Positions 1 through 7,093 of a DNA stretch of 30,609 nt are shown one piece after another. The position numbers were made by a program, and so were the translations under genes. A model generated the notes under the pieces. It was not told where the DNA came from. It saw only the letters and a list, made by a program, of their open reading frames with translations, and did not search any database. Position 1 is the first letter of the stretch. Each line of letters starts with the position of its first letter. This stretch comes from an uncultured Oscillospiraceae bacterium (GTDB lineage Bacteria; Bacillota; Clostridia; Oscillospirales; Acutalibacteraceae), in contig URDW01000004.1 of NCBI GenBank assembly GCA_900546735.1, forward strand, positions 1-30,609. The letters are read 5' to 3'.

Positions 1-9
1 AAGGCAAAA

Positions 10-93
10 GTATTCTTAAATTGGGTACAAAAACCAAGCCCCTGCAAGGGGCAATCATTTTTGCGCCCATTATCAAATTTTATTTAAGAATAC
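10..93. repeat. nested interrupted palindrome
   Basis: Three nested inverted pairs share one centre. The outer pair is an 11-base perfect match at 10-20 and 83-93 (GTATTCTTAAA against TTTAAGAATAC). The middle pair at 22-33 and 58-69 matches at 10 of 12 positions. The inner hairpin is GCCCC (38-42) and GGGGC (48-52). Together they could fold into one long interrupted stem of about 85 bases. No gene covers this stretch. It might be a terminator-like RNA, a small palindromic repeat or part of an element end; the sequence does not decide. Confidence 0.5.
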
Positions 94-191
94 CTTGCCG
101 CATATTTGGTAGACTCCTCAAATCAGGATAATAATAGTATATCATAGTGCGCTCTAAAAAACAAGAAATTATTTTACCCGATTCCCCAAAT

Positions 192-229
192 AAAACCGGA
201 GGGCATTCACTGGAACACCCTCTGGTTTT
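192..229 (-). terminator. terminator of the mob gene
   Basis: The arms AAAACC-GAGGG and CCCTC-GGTTTT (one mismatch each side of the middle, loop of about 14 bases) lie just past the relaxase stop codon. Read leftward, the hairpin ends in a T-rich run, so it fits intrinsic termination of the leftward mobilization operon. Confidence 0.65.
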
Positions 230-234
230 GGTGA

Positions 235-1422
235 TTATCGTGCGCCTACCCTTGTTTTTTGCCTTGCGGCCCGTTTCCGTTTCTTTTCAGCCTGTTCCTG
301 CTGGTAAGCGGCCTCTAATATTCTGTCCACTTGTTCTGGGCCAAAGGCCCTTTTGACCCGCTCATAGTCAGCGGAGACTTGCCGCATGGCCTTGTTTTCC
401 AACTTGACCTCCTGCAATCGATCAGACAGGCGGATGTTGCTCTCCCTCACCCGGCCATAGTCCCCTTGCAGACGCTCAAATTTCCCCCGCAGCTCCACAT
501 AGGCCAGATACAGGGAGCGCAGCACCTTGACGATTTGGGCCAGCAGGGGCTTTGCCTTTTTCTCTCGGTAGGCCCGGCCTGTTTCCAGCGTTCCCGGCTC
601 CGGCAAAATCTCCTCCGGATTGGCGGAGAAATCCGCTGCCAACCGCTCCATATTTTTCACCGCCGGGGCAAGTTCTTTGAGCCGCCGTTCCTGGCTCTCC
701 ACCTGGTTTTCTTTCTCCGCCTTGACCGTCTCCAGAACGGCGATCTCCTTTGCCCGCTGCTCTTTCTTGTAGTCCAGCACAGACAAGTGCTTGTCGTGGG
801 TGCCTTTGTCCTCCCACTCAATCCCGTGGCGCTCCATGACCAGGGAAAGCTGCTCCTTTTCCGAGCGCACCCACTGGCTCCACTCTGTGTCCCCTCTGGT
901 GCCGCCCTGGAAACCCTGGGCCGCTAACGCCTGTTTCAAAGATACCCTCGTGTCCAGCCCTCGCTTGCTCCCGGTGGTGAATGGTACAAAGTCAATGTGC
1001 AGATGGGGCGTAGCCTCGTCCATGTGGAGGTGGGCAGAGAACACCCGGAGTTGGGGGTTGCGCTCTTGAAAGCCCTTCATGTACTCGTCCAAAACCGCTG
1101 CCGCAAGCTGTCCCTCCTCGCTGTCGGCGCTCATATCATCTCGATTGCCCACTTGCAGGATGATTTCATGGAACGGCTTTTCCTGCTTGCCGGAGCGGAT
1201 CTTCTCATAGTAATCCTCTATCCTTCTGTCGGCCCTGGTTTGTTTAGCGTTGTACCGTTCCAGAGCCTCGTCAAAGAGTTCATGGTACACCGCCTTGATA
1301 TTCTCCTGGCAGTAGGTTATATTCAAGTGGGAGCGTTCCGGGTCAGTGTTCTTGGCGTGGAATTTTCTACTGTTATGGTTCACCGATCCTTGGCCCACCA
1401 TGGCGCTGATTGTCCTTTTCAA
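235..1422 (-). CDS. mob: MobV-family relaxase (Pre/Mob plasmid recombination/mobilization protein)
   Basis: This protein should nick the transfer origin and pilot the DNA strand when a helper element supplies the conjugation pore. Visible support: the N-terminal MobV signature around residues 5-30 (AMVGQGSVNHNSRK) and the metal-binding HxDExxPHxH motif at residues 133-142. The C-terminal half is charged and coiled-coil-like, as is usual for Pre/Mob proteins. The 395-residue length fits the family. The start is a TTG codon at 1422, preceded by GGAGGAGGGATTGAT; no ATG fits the conserved N-terminus, so I prefer TTG. It is the last gene of the leftward operon and is separated from rep by 446 bases of repeat-rich DNA that probably holds its oriT. 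The alternative name Pre (site-specific recombination) describes the same family. Confidence 0.9.
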   Translation of the reverse strand: MKRTISAMVGQGSVNHNSRKFHAKNTDPERSHLNITYCQENIKAVYHELFDEALERYNAKQTRADRRIEDYYEKIRSGKQEKPFHEIILQVGNRDDMSADSEEGQLAAAVLDEYMKGFQERNPQLRVFSAHLHMDEATPHLHIDFVPFTTGSKRGLDTRVSLKQALAAQGFQGGTRGDTEWSQWVRSEKEQLSLVMERHGIEWEDKGTHDKHLSVLDYKKEQRAKEIAVLETVKAEKENQVESQERRLKELAPAVKNMERLAADFSANPEEILPEPGTLETGRAYREKKAKPLLAQIVKVLRSLYLAYVELRGKFERLQGDYGRVRESNIRLSDRLQEVKLENKAMRQVSADYERVKRAFGPEQVDRILEAAYQQEQAEKKRKRAARQKTRVGAR

Positions 1423-1654
1423 ATCAATCCCTCCTCCCTTTTCCGCCGCGCAAGCGGCGAGCCTTTGTTACTTTCTGCGAAAGTAACGCAAAAGCACTTT
1501 TGACAGCCTGACGGCCATCAAAAGCGCATTTGCGCCCTACGGGGTGGTGTGGGGGCTTTGCCCCCGGCAACTGCGGTTGCCTCCCCCAGCAGGGCCGCCC
1601 TTTGAAAAGGGCACCCTGCACCCCGCCTAAACTTTGTCACTCGCCGTTGGGCAG

Positions 1655-1681
1655 GGTGGAAAGGCCAGGGGCCTTTCCACC
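1655..1681. repeat. perfect 12-base stem-loop
   Basis: GGTGGAAAGGCC at 1655-1666 is followed by loop AGG and the exact reverse complement at 1670-1681. There is no T-run, so it is not an ordinary terminator. It lies in the candidate origin region of the mobile element. Confidence 0.6.
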
Positions 1682-1705
1682 GCCCGGCAAGTGTTTTCCG
1701 TGGGC

Positions 1706-1778
1706 CGAAAGTCAAGGGGTACGGGTTGTATTGACTTGCGGCAATCTCCACCCGCAGGTATGCCCCCCTTGACTTTCG
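1706..1778. repeat. 14-base perfect inverted repeat
   Basis: CGAAAGTCAAGGGG at 1706-1719 is repeated as its exact reverse complement at 1765-1778, with 45 bases between. It sits between the relaxase and Rep genes and beside the iterons, which suggests protein binding or a strand-specific fold at an origin. Confidence 0.6.
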
Positions 1779-1788
1779 CCCCCGCTCC

Positions 1789-1873
1789 CCGTGACAGCCG
1801 TGACGACCGTGACGATGTTTTACACACCGCCTCCGCACTCCGAAAAGCTGTCACAGCTGTCACGGTCGTCACG
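1789..1873. repeat. 9-base iterons in two opposed groups
   Basis: Three direct copies of CCGTGACRR stand at 1789-1797, 1798-1806 and 1807-1815. After about 30 bases, three copies of the same unit (with small changes) stand in the opposite orientation at 1846-1873. The last one runs into the rep stop codon. Tandem 9-base units at one face of the helix beside a Rep-type gene look like initiator-binding iterons, so this may be an oriV or an autoregulatory site. Confidence 0.6.
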
Positions 1874-3023
1874 CCTGGGGTTCCTCCAACGTGAGCTTGA
1901 TACTCCGCCCGGCATGGGTTCGGGCGCTTTCATAGTGGATGTGGTACTCATAGGACAGCCGCCACGCCCGGACATTCAGCCGCATAGCCAGGGCATTGGG
2001 TTTCATATCCAGCCCCAGGGCGGCGACAAGTTCCGTGGCCGTCCCTCTCCACTCTGGCCGTTCCGCCGTTACCAGGGCGGCAACAGCCTCCAACACCGGG
2101 TCAGGCGGCTCCTGCCGCAGCTCCGTTTCCCGCCGCTCCAGCTCCCACACAAGCCGTTCCTCGTCCCGCTTGAGGTAGAGGCGCTGGTCTTGCTGATCCC
2201 GCCCAGAAATGTCCAGGGTGGCGGCGTTGTCTGCCCGCCGCTCCTTTTGGAGCAGAAAGGCCCCGTCTGCCGCACCCAATAAGCCGTTGGTGCCGGAGAT
2301 CATATCAAACTTATCATCGGCCTGCTGCTTGCGGGTGTGATGTACAACCAGGAGGCAAACCCCGCTTATATCGGCAAACCGTTTCAGTTTGGTGATTACC
2401 TCATAGTCGTTGGCATAGCTGTACTTCTCTGCCCCGGCCTCCCGGATTTTTTGCAGGGTGTCGATGATAATAAGCCGGGTGTCCGTGTGTTCCCGGACAA
2501 AGCCCTTTAGCTGCTCCTCCAGGCCACCGCCGAGCTGCTTAGCTCCGATGGCAAAGAACAGGTTTCCGGTACTCTCTACTCCAAACATCCGGTACAACCG
2601 CTCCTGTAAGCGACGGTGGTTGTCCTCCAGGGCCAGATAGAGGACTGTCCCCTGGCGCACCTCATACCCCCACAGGGAAAGGCCCATACTCACATGATAG
2701 GCAAGCTGGGCCATGAGAAAGGACTTGCCCACCTTGGGAGCGCCCACAAAGAGATATGTCCCCGCATAGAGCAGACCGTCTACCACAGGAGGTCTGCCGG
2801 GGTACACCTGTTCGTAGAGGTCATTCATAGACACGGTAGGCAGATAGGCCGGGTCATTGACCCGGCTTATCTGCCGCAGGATTTCCTCCAAATCTCTTTC
2901 CGGGGGCTTGTGTTCTGTCACGCCCTCTGCTATACTTTGGTTAGGTTTTTGTGAGAGCGACTGTCCCCCGTCTGCGCCAACAGGCGGATATGGGGCAGTC
3001 GTTTTCTCTTGCAATCTATCCAT
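1869..3023 (-). CDS. RepA-like AAA ATPase (plasmid/element replication protein)
   Basis: This is a RecA/KaiC-fold ATPase of the AAA_25/RepA type, in the same superfamily as hexameric plasmid helicases and replicative ATPases of integrative elements. Walker A is GAPKVGKS at residues 94-101, Walker B is LIIID at 184-188, and a VVHHTRK segment at about 226-232 fits the sensor region. The C-terminal 70 residues look like a small winged-helix DNA-binding part. Start: ATG 3023 with GGAGG eight bases upstream; the preceding gene's stop lies inside this ribosome binding site, so translation is probably coupled. It likely supports replication of the excised circle or primes transfer. The exact enzymatic role (helicase or loader) cannot be told from sequence alone. 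Confidence 0.8.
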   Translation of the reverse strand: MDRLQEKTTAPYPPVGADGGQSLSQKPNQSIAEGVTEHKPPERDLEEILRQISRVNDPAYLPTVSMNDLYEQVYPGRPPVVDGLLYAGTYLFVGAPKVGKSFLMAQLAYHVSMGLSLWGYEVRQGTVLYLALEDNHRRLQERLYRMFGVESTGNLFFAIGAKQLGGGLEEQLKGFVREHTDTRLIIIDTLQKIREAGAEKYSYANDYEVITKLKRFADISGVCLLVVHHTRKQQADDKFDMISGTNGLLGAADGAFLLQKERRADNAATLDISGRDQQDQRLYLKRDEERLVWELERRETELRQEPPDPVLEAVAALVTAERPEWRGTATELVAALGLDMKPNALAMRLNVRAWRLSYEYHIHYESARTHAGRSIKLTLEEPQA

Positions 3024-3026
3024 CTA

Positions 3027-3347
3027 TCAATCCTCCCTCATGCCGTCCATGATGGCGGCGATCAGCCGGATGGTGTCCAGCAACTCCCCATCCACGCCAT
3101 TCCCGGCCTCGATACGCTCCAGTTCTTCCAGAACGGCGGCCAGCTCGTTCCGCAGGGCCTTATACACCCTGGGGTTGCCCTGTACCACCACATCCCGGCA
3201 CAGCAGCCGTCGGGTGATGTAGTCCTGTTTGGTAAGGCCGGAGAGCCGCACAGCGGTTTCAATTTCCCTGTCCTCATCCGGGGACACCCGGAAAGCCACA
3301 GTTTTGTTTCTCCAGCGGTTGTGTCGGTCAAGATTTTTCACTGACAT
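3027..3347 (-). CDS. MobC-like mobilization/ribbon-helix-helix protein
   Basis: The protein has 106 residues. The N-terminal part (KTVAFRVSPDEDREIETAVR, about residues 15-34) has the beta-strand plus helix pattern of ribbon-helix-helix DNA-binding proteins. The phrase LSGLTKQDYITRRLL that follows is typical of MobC-like relaxosome accessory proteins of Firmicutes elements. It probably binds near oriT and helps the relaxase, or acts as a local repressor. It starts three bases after the integrase stop codon (integrase ends at 3351), with GGGGG about eight bases upstream of ATG 3347, and ends four bases before rep. All are one leftward operon. The function is inferred from motif and position. 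Confidence 0.7.
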   Translation of the reverse strand: MSVKNLDRHNRWRNKTVAFRVSPDEDREIETAVRLSGLTKQDYITRRLLCRDVVVQGNPRVYKALRNELAAVLEELERIEAGNGVDGELLDTIRLIAAIMDGMRED

Positions 3348-3350
3348 GAT

Positions 3351-4427
3351 TTAGGCCCCCTTTCGCTCCATGTCCAGTTTGTCCGCCATCTCCGCCTGCC
3401 GGGTGGGGAACAGGTGGGCGTAGCGGTAGGTAATATCAATGCTTTCATGTCCCACCCGGTCAGCGATTGCCAGGGCCGTAAAGCCCATGTCAATGAGCAG
3501 CGAAATGTGGGAGTGCCTCAGGTCGTGTATTCTGATCCGCTTTACCCCGGCCTCTTTCGCACCCCTGTCCATCTCCCGGTGGAGGTAGGATTTTGTCACC
3601 GTGAAAATGCGGTCGGTGGGCTTCACCCCATACAGGCTCTTGATATAGTCTCGCATTTCTTCACAGAGGAAAGCGGGCATTTGAATGACCCGGTTGCTCT
3701 TAGGGGTCTTGGGGTCGGTAATCACATCCTTGCCCTTAATCCGCTGGTAGGACTTGGAGATGGTGACGGTCTGTTTCTCAAAGTCGAAGTCGCCAGGAGT
3801 GAGGGCCAGCAGCTCCCCCTCCCGGACGCCGCACCAGTAGAGCATTTCAAAGGCGTAATAGGAAAGGGGCTTGTCCATCATGGCCTCGGCGAATTTCAGA
3901 TACTCCGCCTTTGTCCAGAACAGCATTTCCCGTCCCTTTGGCTTTCCCATATTGCCCGCCTGGGCAGCGGGATTGACCTTTAGATTGTAGTGCCGTACCG
4001 CATGGTTGAACACGGCGCTCAACTGATTGTGCAGCGTTTTTAAGTACACCGGAGAGTAGGGCTTGCCGTTCTTGTCCCGGTAACCCAGCATTTCATTCTG
4101 CCAGGCGATGACCTCCTTGGAGTGAATGTCGCACATCTTCCGCTTGCCGAAGTACGGCACCAACTTCTTGTAGAGGATATGCTCTTTCGTCCCCCAGGTG
4201 TTTTCCTTGATACGGCCTTTCATGTCCGCCACATAGACAGCCACGAAGTTTTCAAAGGTCATTTCCAGGTCGGCGGTCTGTTGTTGCAGGAATGTCCGCT
4301 CCCACTCCAGAGCCTCCCGCTTGGTGGGAAAGCCCCGTTTCATTTTCTTTACTTTCTTGCCCGTCCAGTCCTCGTAGTAAAAGGACGCATACCATGTGCC
4401 CTTTGCCTTGTCTTTGTATGCCGGCAT
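3351..4427 (-). CDS. int: site-specific tyrosine recombinase (element integrase)
   Basis: This enzyme should integrate and excise the element by strand exchange at att sites. It has an N-terminal arm-binding domain (AYKDKAKGTWYASFYYED, residues 3-20), a SAM-like core-binding domain (about 55-150) and a C-terminal catalytic domain. Catalytic residues seen: Arg202 (GVREGELLAL), His301 and Arg304 (HDLRHSH), His327 (RVGHESI) and the nucleophile Tyr336 (YRYAHL). I place the start at ATG 4427 (358 residues) because GGAGGG lies seven bases before it; an upstream in-frame start at 4463 would overlap the excisionase gene and lacks such a site. It lies just downstream of the xis-like gene, close to the guaA end of the element, as usual for integrases. 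Confidence 0.93.
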   Translation of the reverse strand: MPAYKDKAKGTWYASFYYEDWTGKKVKKMKRGFPTKREALEWERTFLQQQTADLEMTFENFVAVYVADMKGRIKENTWGTKEHILYKKLVPYFGKRKMCDIHSKEVIAWQNEMLGYRDKNGKPYSPVYLKTLHNQLSAVFNHAVRHYNLKVNPAAQAGNMGKPKGREMLFWTKAEYLKFAEAMMDKPLSYYAFEMLYWCGVREGELLALTPGDFDFEKQTVTISKSYQRIKGKDVITDPKTPKSNRVIQMPAFLCEEMRDYIKSLYGVKPTDRIFTVTKSYLHREMDRGAKEAGVKRIRIHDLRHSHISLLIDMGFTALAIADRVGHESIDITYRYAHLFPTRQAEMADKLDMERKGA

Positions 4428-4440
4428 TGTGGTTCCCTCC

Positions 4441-4629
4441 TTATTGTCTGTCCCGCAGCCCATAGAATTTTTCCTCGAAGTAGCGCCTGCTTACCCGTCC
4501 GGGAATGGTGAGAAAGCCTTTTTTCTTCAGCTCCTCGTTCATCTCCCGCACCAGCTTGTAGGCGTAGGGCTTGGAAATGCCCAGCTCCCTGGCGACCTCC
4601 TCTGCTCTCACAAACAGCTCCTTTTCCAT
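4441..4629 (-). CDS. xis: excisionase-like small HTH protein
   Basis: The protein has 62 residues and a helix-turn-helix of the MerR/AlpA-like excisionase type: VRAEEVARELGISKPYAYKLV covers residues about 7-27 (helix, turn with GIS, recognition helix), followed by a possible wing (GFLTIPGRVSRRYF). It probably bends att DNA to favour excision. Start: ATG 4629 with AAGGAGG seven bases upstream; a GTG nine bases earlier overlaps that site and is unlikely. It is the first gene of the leftward operon and its promoter lies in the intergenic region to the right. Function is inferred from fold, size and position beside the integrase. Confidence 0.75.
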   Translation of the reverse strand: MEKELFVRAEEVARELGISKPYAYKLVREMNEELKKKGFLTIPGRVSRRYFEEKFYGLRDRQ

Positions 4630-4662
4630 GGTCAGCACCTCCTTATTTTAGTTTCGCAAATA

Positions 4663-4710
4663 TGTTAATGTCACCATCTTCATTATACATTAACATAAGT
4701 GTTAATGTCA
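4663..4710. promoter_or_regulatory. operator repeats TGTTAATGTCA
   Basis: The 11-base unit TGTTAATGTCA occurs at 4663-4673 and 4700-4710. An inverted ACATTAACA lies at 4687-4695. The inverted pair (4687-4695 and 4700-4708, spacer of 4) lies almost exactly between the -35 and -10 boxes of the leftward xis promoter. This is a strong candidate operator for the divergent XRE regulator. Confidence 0.7.
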
Positions 4711-4711
4711 A
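4682..4711 (-). promoter_or_regulatory. promoter of the xis-int-mob operon
   Basis: On the minus strand, TTGACA (4711-4706) and TATAAT (4687-4682) are separated by 18 bases. Both boxes match the consensus fully. The operator dyad fills the spacer, so this strong promoter should be silent when repressor is bound. Confidence 0.8.
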
Positions 4712-4743
4712 GAATTTATTTCGCATTTTTGTTAAAGATTATC

Positions 4744-4772
4744 TTGCATCTTTCGCTTTTTTGCGCTATACT
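4744..4772 (+). promoter_or_regulatory. promoter of the XRE regulator gene
   Basis: TTGCAT (4744-4749) and TATACT (4767-4772) with a 17-base spacer. The regulator ATG is about 24 bases downstream. The candidate operators lie further upstream, so autoregulation would act by a different geometry than at the xis promoter. Confidence 0.65.
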
Positions 4773-4795
4773 ATTGGCAAAGGCGGTGGGATATT

Positions 4796-5353
4796 ATGAC
4801 AGTCGGAGACAAGATAAAGAAAATCCGCACCTTTCGAGGCATGACACAAAAGGAATTGGGGCTTGCTATCGGCTTTGAGGAAAAGGGAGCGGACAACCGG
4901 ATCGCCCAGTATGAGACGAATTACCGTGTTCCGAAACGGGAACTGCTGGACAAGATGGCCGAGGCGCTGCGGGTAGACCGCCAGAACTTCTACACCATCG
5001 CCCCCGGCTCTGCCGAGGACTTCATGCGGACATTCTTCTGGCTGGACGAGGACAGCCCTGGCGCTATCCGCCTGTTCCAACTTGTCCGCAATCCGGGCAG
5101 AGCAGGGGCCGCTGATGATACCGCTGTACGGTACAATGATAGCGATGACTGGCCCGCACACCCTCCCGTGGGTATGTACTTCCAGTATGGCCTTGTGGAC
5201 GAGTTCATGCGGGAATGGCTTTTTCGTCAGCAGGAGTTACACGCCGGGGAGATCACCAGGGAAGAGTATTTTGAATGGAAACTCAACTGGCCCCATACCT
5301 GCGACGATGGCCTGGAAAGCGAATATTATATCCCTTGGCGGAAAAATAAATAA
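4796..5353 (+). CDS. XRE-family (Cro/CI-type) transcriptional regulator
   Basis: The protein has 185 residues. The N-terminal helix-turn-helix domain (VGDKIKKIRTFRGMTQKELG, then the recognition helix region about residues 30-45, NRIAQYETNYRVPKREL) is a standard XRE/HTH_3 domain. The rest (about residues 70-185) is acidic and rich in aromatic residues, with no peptidase motif I can see, so it is not an obvious LexA-type self-cleaving repressor. It is transcribed divergently from xis-int and lies between that operon and the guaA junction. The TGTTAATGTCA dyad inside the xis promoter suggests it keeps excision and mobilization off. The start ATG 4796 follows GGCGGTGGG. A strong terminator follows at 15 bases past the stop. 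Confidence 0.85.
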   Translation: MTVGDKIKKIRTFRGMTQKELGLAIGFEEKGADNRIAQYETNYRVPKRELLDKMAEALRVDRQNFYTIAPGSAEDFMRTFFWLDEDSPGAIRLFQLVRNPGRAGAADDTAVRYNDSDDWPAHPPVGMYFQYGLVDEFMREWLFRQQELHAGEITREEYFEWKLNWPHTCDDGLESEYYIPWRKNK

Positions 5354-5367
5354 GACAAGCAAAAAAA

Positions 5368-5404
5368 CCGCCCTGCTGAATTTGTCGTTCAGCAGGGCGG
5401 TTTT
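5368..5404. terminator. strong bidirectional terminator
   Basis: A perfect 13-base stem (CCGCCCTGCTGAA at 5368-5380 and its complement at 5388-5400, loop of 7) is flanked by seven A on the left and four T on the right. It ends the regulator gene rightward and probably also ends the purA-guaA transcript leftward, shielding the element from host transcription. Confidence 0.9.
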
Positions 5405-5453
5405 GCTTGTCCTTTTGGGATTTTTCTCTTGAGAATACCGGGCGGACACAAAT

Positions 5454-5481
5454 AGTATCAATCCAGTATCAAGAGCAGTAT
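5454..5481. repeat. phased AGTATCAA repeats near the guaA junction
   Basis: AGTATCAA stands at 5454-5461 and 5465-5472, and a partial AGTAT at 5477-5481. Spacing is 11 and 12 bases, about one helical turn, and the group lies 50-75 bases from the guaA stop codon. This layout fits integrase arm-type or excisionase sites at the element end. Confidence 0.45.
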
Positions 5482-5509
5482 GGACGGGCAAAAAAGCCTG
5501 TATTCATGC

Positions 5510-5550
5510 GGGTTTTCGCCGTTTCGAGCGTCATTCCCACTCCACCGTTC
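5510..5550. other. attR/attL (side unknown): probable attachment-site junction at the guaA 3' end
   Basis: The element genes end next to the guaA stop codon (5531-5533), and the guaA 3' end is a known insertion point for integrative and mobilizable elements. The crossover core presumably overlaps the last codons of guaA (bases about 5531-5548). I could not find a second copy of this core in the first 234 bases, so neither the exact core nor the other end is established. Confidence 0.45.
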
Positions 5551-7063
5551 CAGGGGGTTTGGAGGTGATGTCGTACACCACGCGGTTGACGTGGTCCACT
5601 TCGTTGGTGATGCGGTTCGAGACTTTGGCCAAGAGGTCGTAGGGGATGTGCGCCCAGTCGGCCGTCATGAAGTTGTCGGTCGTCACGGCGCGCAGGGCGA
5701 TGAGCTCGTCGTACGTTCTGTGGTCGCCCATAACGCCCACGGTCTTTACACCGGGCAGCACGGCAAAGAACTGGCTGAGCTCTTTTTCGTAGCCGGAATT
5801 TGCCATCTCTTCGCGGAAGATCGCGTCGGCCTCCTGCAAAATTTTGACCTTTTCCTTGGTGATCTCGCCGATGATGCGCACGCCGAGACCCGGGCCGGGG
5901 AACGGCTGGCGCCACACCAGCTCTTTCGGGATGCCGAGCTTTTCGCCGACCTCGCGCACCTCGTCCTTAAACAGGTCGCCGAGCGGCTCGATCACGTCGT
6001 CAAATTTGATGTCGTCGGGCATTTTCACCTTGTTGTGGTGGGTCTTGATCTTGTCGGCGTCGCCCTTGCCGCTCTCGATACGGTCGGGGTAGATGGTGCC
6101 CTGTGCAAAAAAGCCGCCGTCGGCCTCTTCGCGGATCTTCGCCCAAAATACTTTATAAAACTCCTCGCCGATGATCTTGCGCTTTTCTTCCGGGTCGGTC
6201 ACGCCGGCGAGCTTTTCCAAAAACTGATCGGCGCAGTTGACGCGCACAAAGCGCATGTCAAAGAGCGTGGTGAACGTTTTTTCTACAAAGTCGCCCTCGT
6301 CCTTGCGCATCAGCCCCTGGTCCACAAAAACGCAGGTCAGCTGCTTGCCCACGGCCTTGCTGAGGAGCGCGGCGGCTACGGAGGAGTCTACGCCGCCCGA
6401 AAGGCCGAGCACGACCCTTTTGCTGCCGATTTTTTCACGCAGCGCAGTCACGGTGTTTTCAATGAAATCATCCATCATCCAGTCGCCGGCGCAGCCGCAA
6501 ACGTCAAAAATAAAATTGCGCAGAACCTGTGCGCCGTAAACGCTGTGCGTCACCTCGGGGTGGAACTGCACGGCGTAAATTTTTTTGTTTGCATTTTCCA
6601 TCGCGGCGCAGGGGCAGTCGGCGCTTTTGGCCGTTACGGTGAACCCGGCCGGCGCGGCGGCAATGTAGTCCGTGTGGCTCATCCAAACGGCGCTGAGTGC
6701 CGGCACGTCTTTAAACAGCACGCTGCCCGGTTCGGTCACGGTCATGTCGATCTTGCCGTATTCGCTTTTCTCGGCGCTCGCGACCTTGCCGCCTTTCATC
6801 CAGGCGATCAGCTGGCAGCCGTAGCAGATGCCGAGCACCGGCACGCCGATAGAAAGCAGGTCGGGCGTGTAGTGGGGCGAAGTTTCGTCATATACGGAAT
6901 TGGGGCCCCCGGTCAGGATGATGCCCTTGTAGCCGCCGGAACGGATCGTCTCCAGGTCGGTCGTGTAGGGCAGGATCTCGGCGTAAACGTGGTTGTCGCG
7001 CACGCGCCGTGCGATCAGCTGGTTATACTGGCCGCCAAAGTCAAGCACAAGTATTTTTTCCAA
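5531..7063 (-). CDS. guaA: GMP synthase (glutamine-hydrolysing)
   Basis: It converts XMP to GMP using glutamine and ATP in purine biosynthesis, in the cytoplasm. The class I glutamine amidotransferase domain (about residues 1-190) has Cys80 in GICYGCQ and the His168/Glu170 pair in QFHPE. The ATP pyrophosphatase domain has the P-loop SGGVDSS at residues 222-228. The C-terminal dimerisation domain ends in the conserved PPGTVEWE. At 510 residues it is full length, so the insertion at its 3' end has kept the reading frame intact. AGGAGG lies just upstream of ATG 7063, and purA ends about 30 bases before, so the two genes form one leftward operon. Confidence 0.97.
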   Translation of the reverse strand: MEKILVLDFGGQYNQLIARRVRDNHVYAEILPYTTDLETIRSGGYKGIILTGGPNSVYDETSPHYTPDLLSIGVPVLGICYGCQLIAWMKGGKVASAEKSEYGKIDMTVTEPGSVLFKDVPALSAVWMSHTDYIAAAPAGFTVTAKSADCPCAAMENANKKIYAVQFHPEVTHSVYGAQVLRNFIFDVCGCAGDWMMDDFIENTVTALREKIGSKRVVLGLSGGVDSSVAAALLSKAVGKQLTCVFVDQGLMRKDEGDFVEKTFTTLFDMRFVRVNCADQFLEKLAGVTDPEEKRKIIGEEFYKVFWAKIREEADGGFFAQGTIYPDRIESGKGDADKIKTHHNKVKMPDDIKFDDVIEPLGDLFKDEVREVGEKLGIPKELVWRQPFPGPGLGVRIIGEITKEKVKILQEADAIFREEMANSGYEKELSQFFAVLPGVKTVGVMGDHRTYDELIALRAVTTDNFMTADWAHIPYDLLAKVSNRITNEVDHVNRVVYDITSKPPGTVEWE

Positions 7064-7093
7064 AGGCTGTACCTCCTGTTTCTGTAAGTTCCC

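Larger units (their letters stand above)
1423..1868. other. gene-free repeat-rich region, candidate oriT/oriV
   Basis: There is no convincing gene in these 446 bases between rep and mob. Structures seen: a perfect GTTACTTTC/GAAAGTAAC hairpin near 1468-1488; a 12-base perfect stem (1655-1666 with 1670-1681, loop of 3); a 14-base inverted repeat (1706-1719 with 1765-1778); and six 9-base iterons (1789-1815 and 1846-1873). Position directly upstream of a relaxase gene and next to a Rep-like ATPase gene suggests the transfer origin and perhaps a replication origin. The short overlapping open frames here look like by-products of the GC-rich repeats. Confidence 0.55.

Noticed and set aside
201..222. 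Possible second att copy resembling the end of guaA (GGCATTCACTGG...)
   Set aside because: Only a few bases agree with the guaA end, and the stretch is part of the mob terminator hairpin.
1518..1838. Short overlapping open frames between mob and rep
   Set aside because: They run through palindromes and iterons, have odd composition and no ribosome binding site; they are taken as by-products of repeats.
1789..1873. CRISPR array
   Set aside because: Units are 9 bases without spacers and are arranged in two opposed groups, which fits iterons.
5480..7087. A 535-codon open frame on the plus strand opposite guaA
   Set aside because: It is antisense to a fully conserved guaA gene and arises from GC-rich codon bias; the translation has no recognisable motif.
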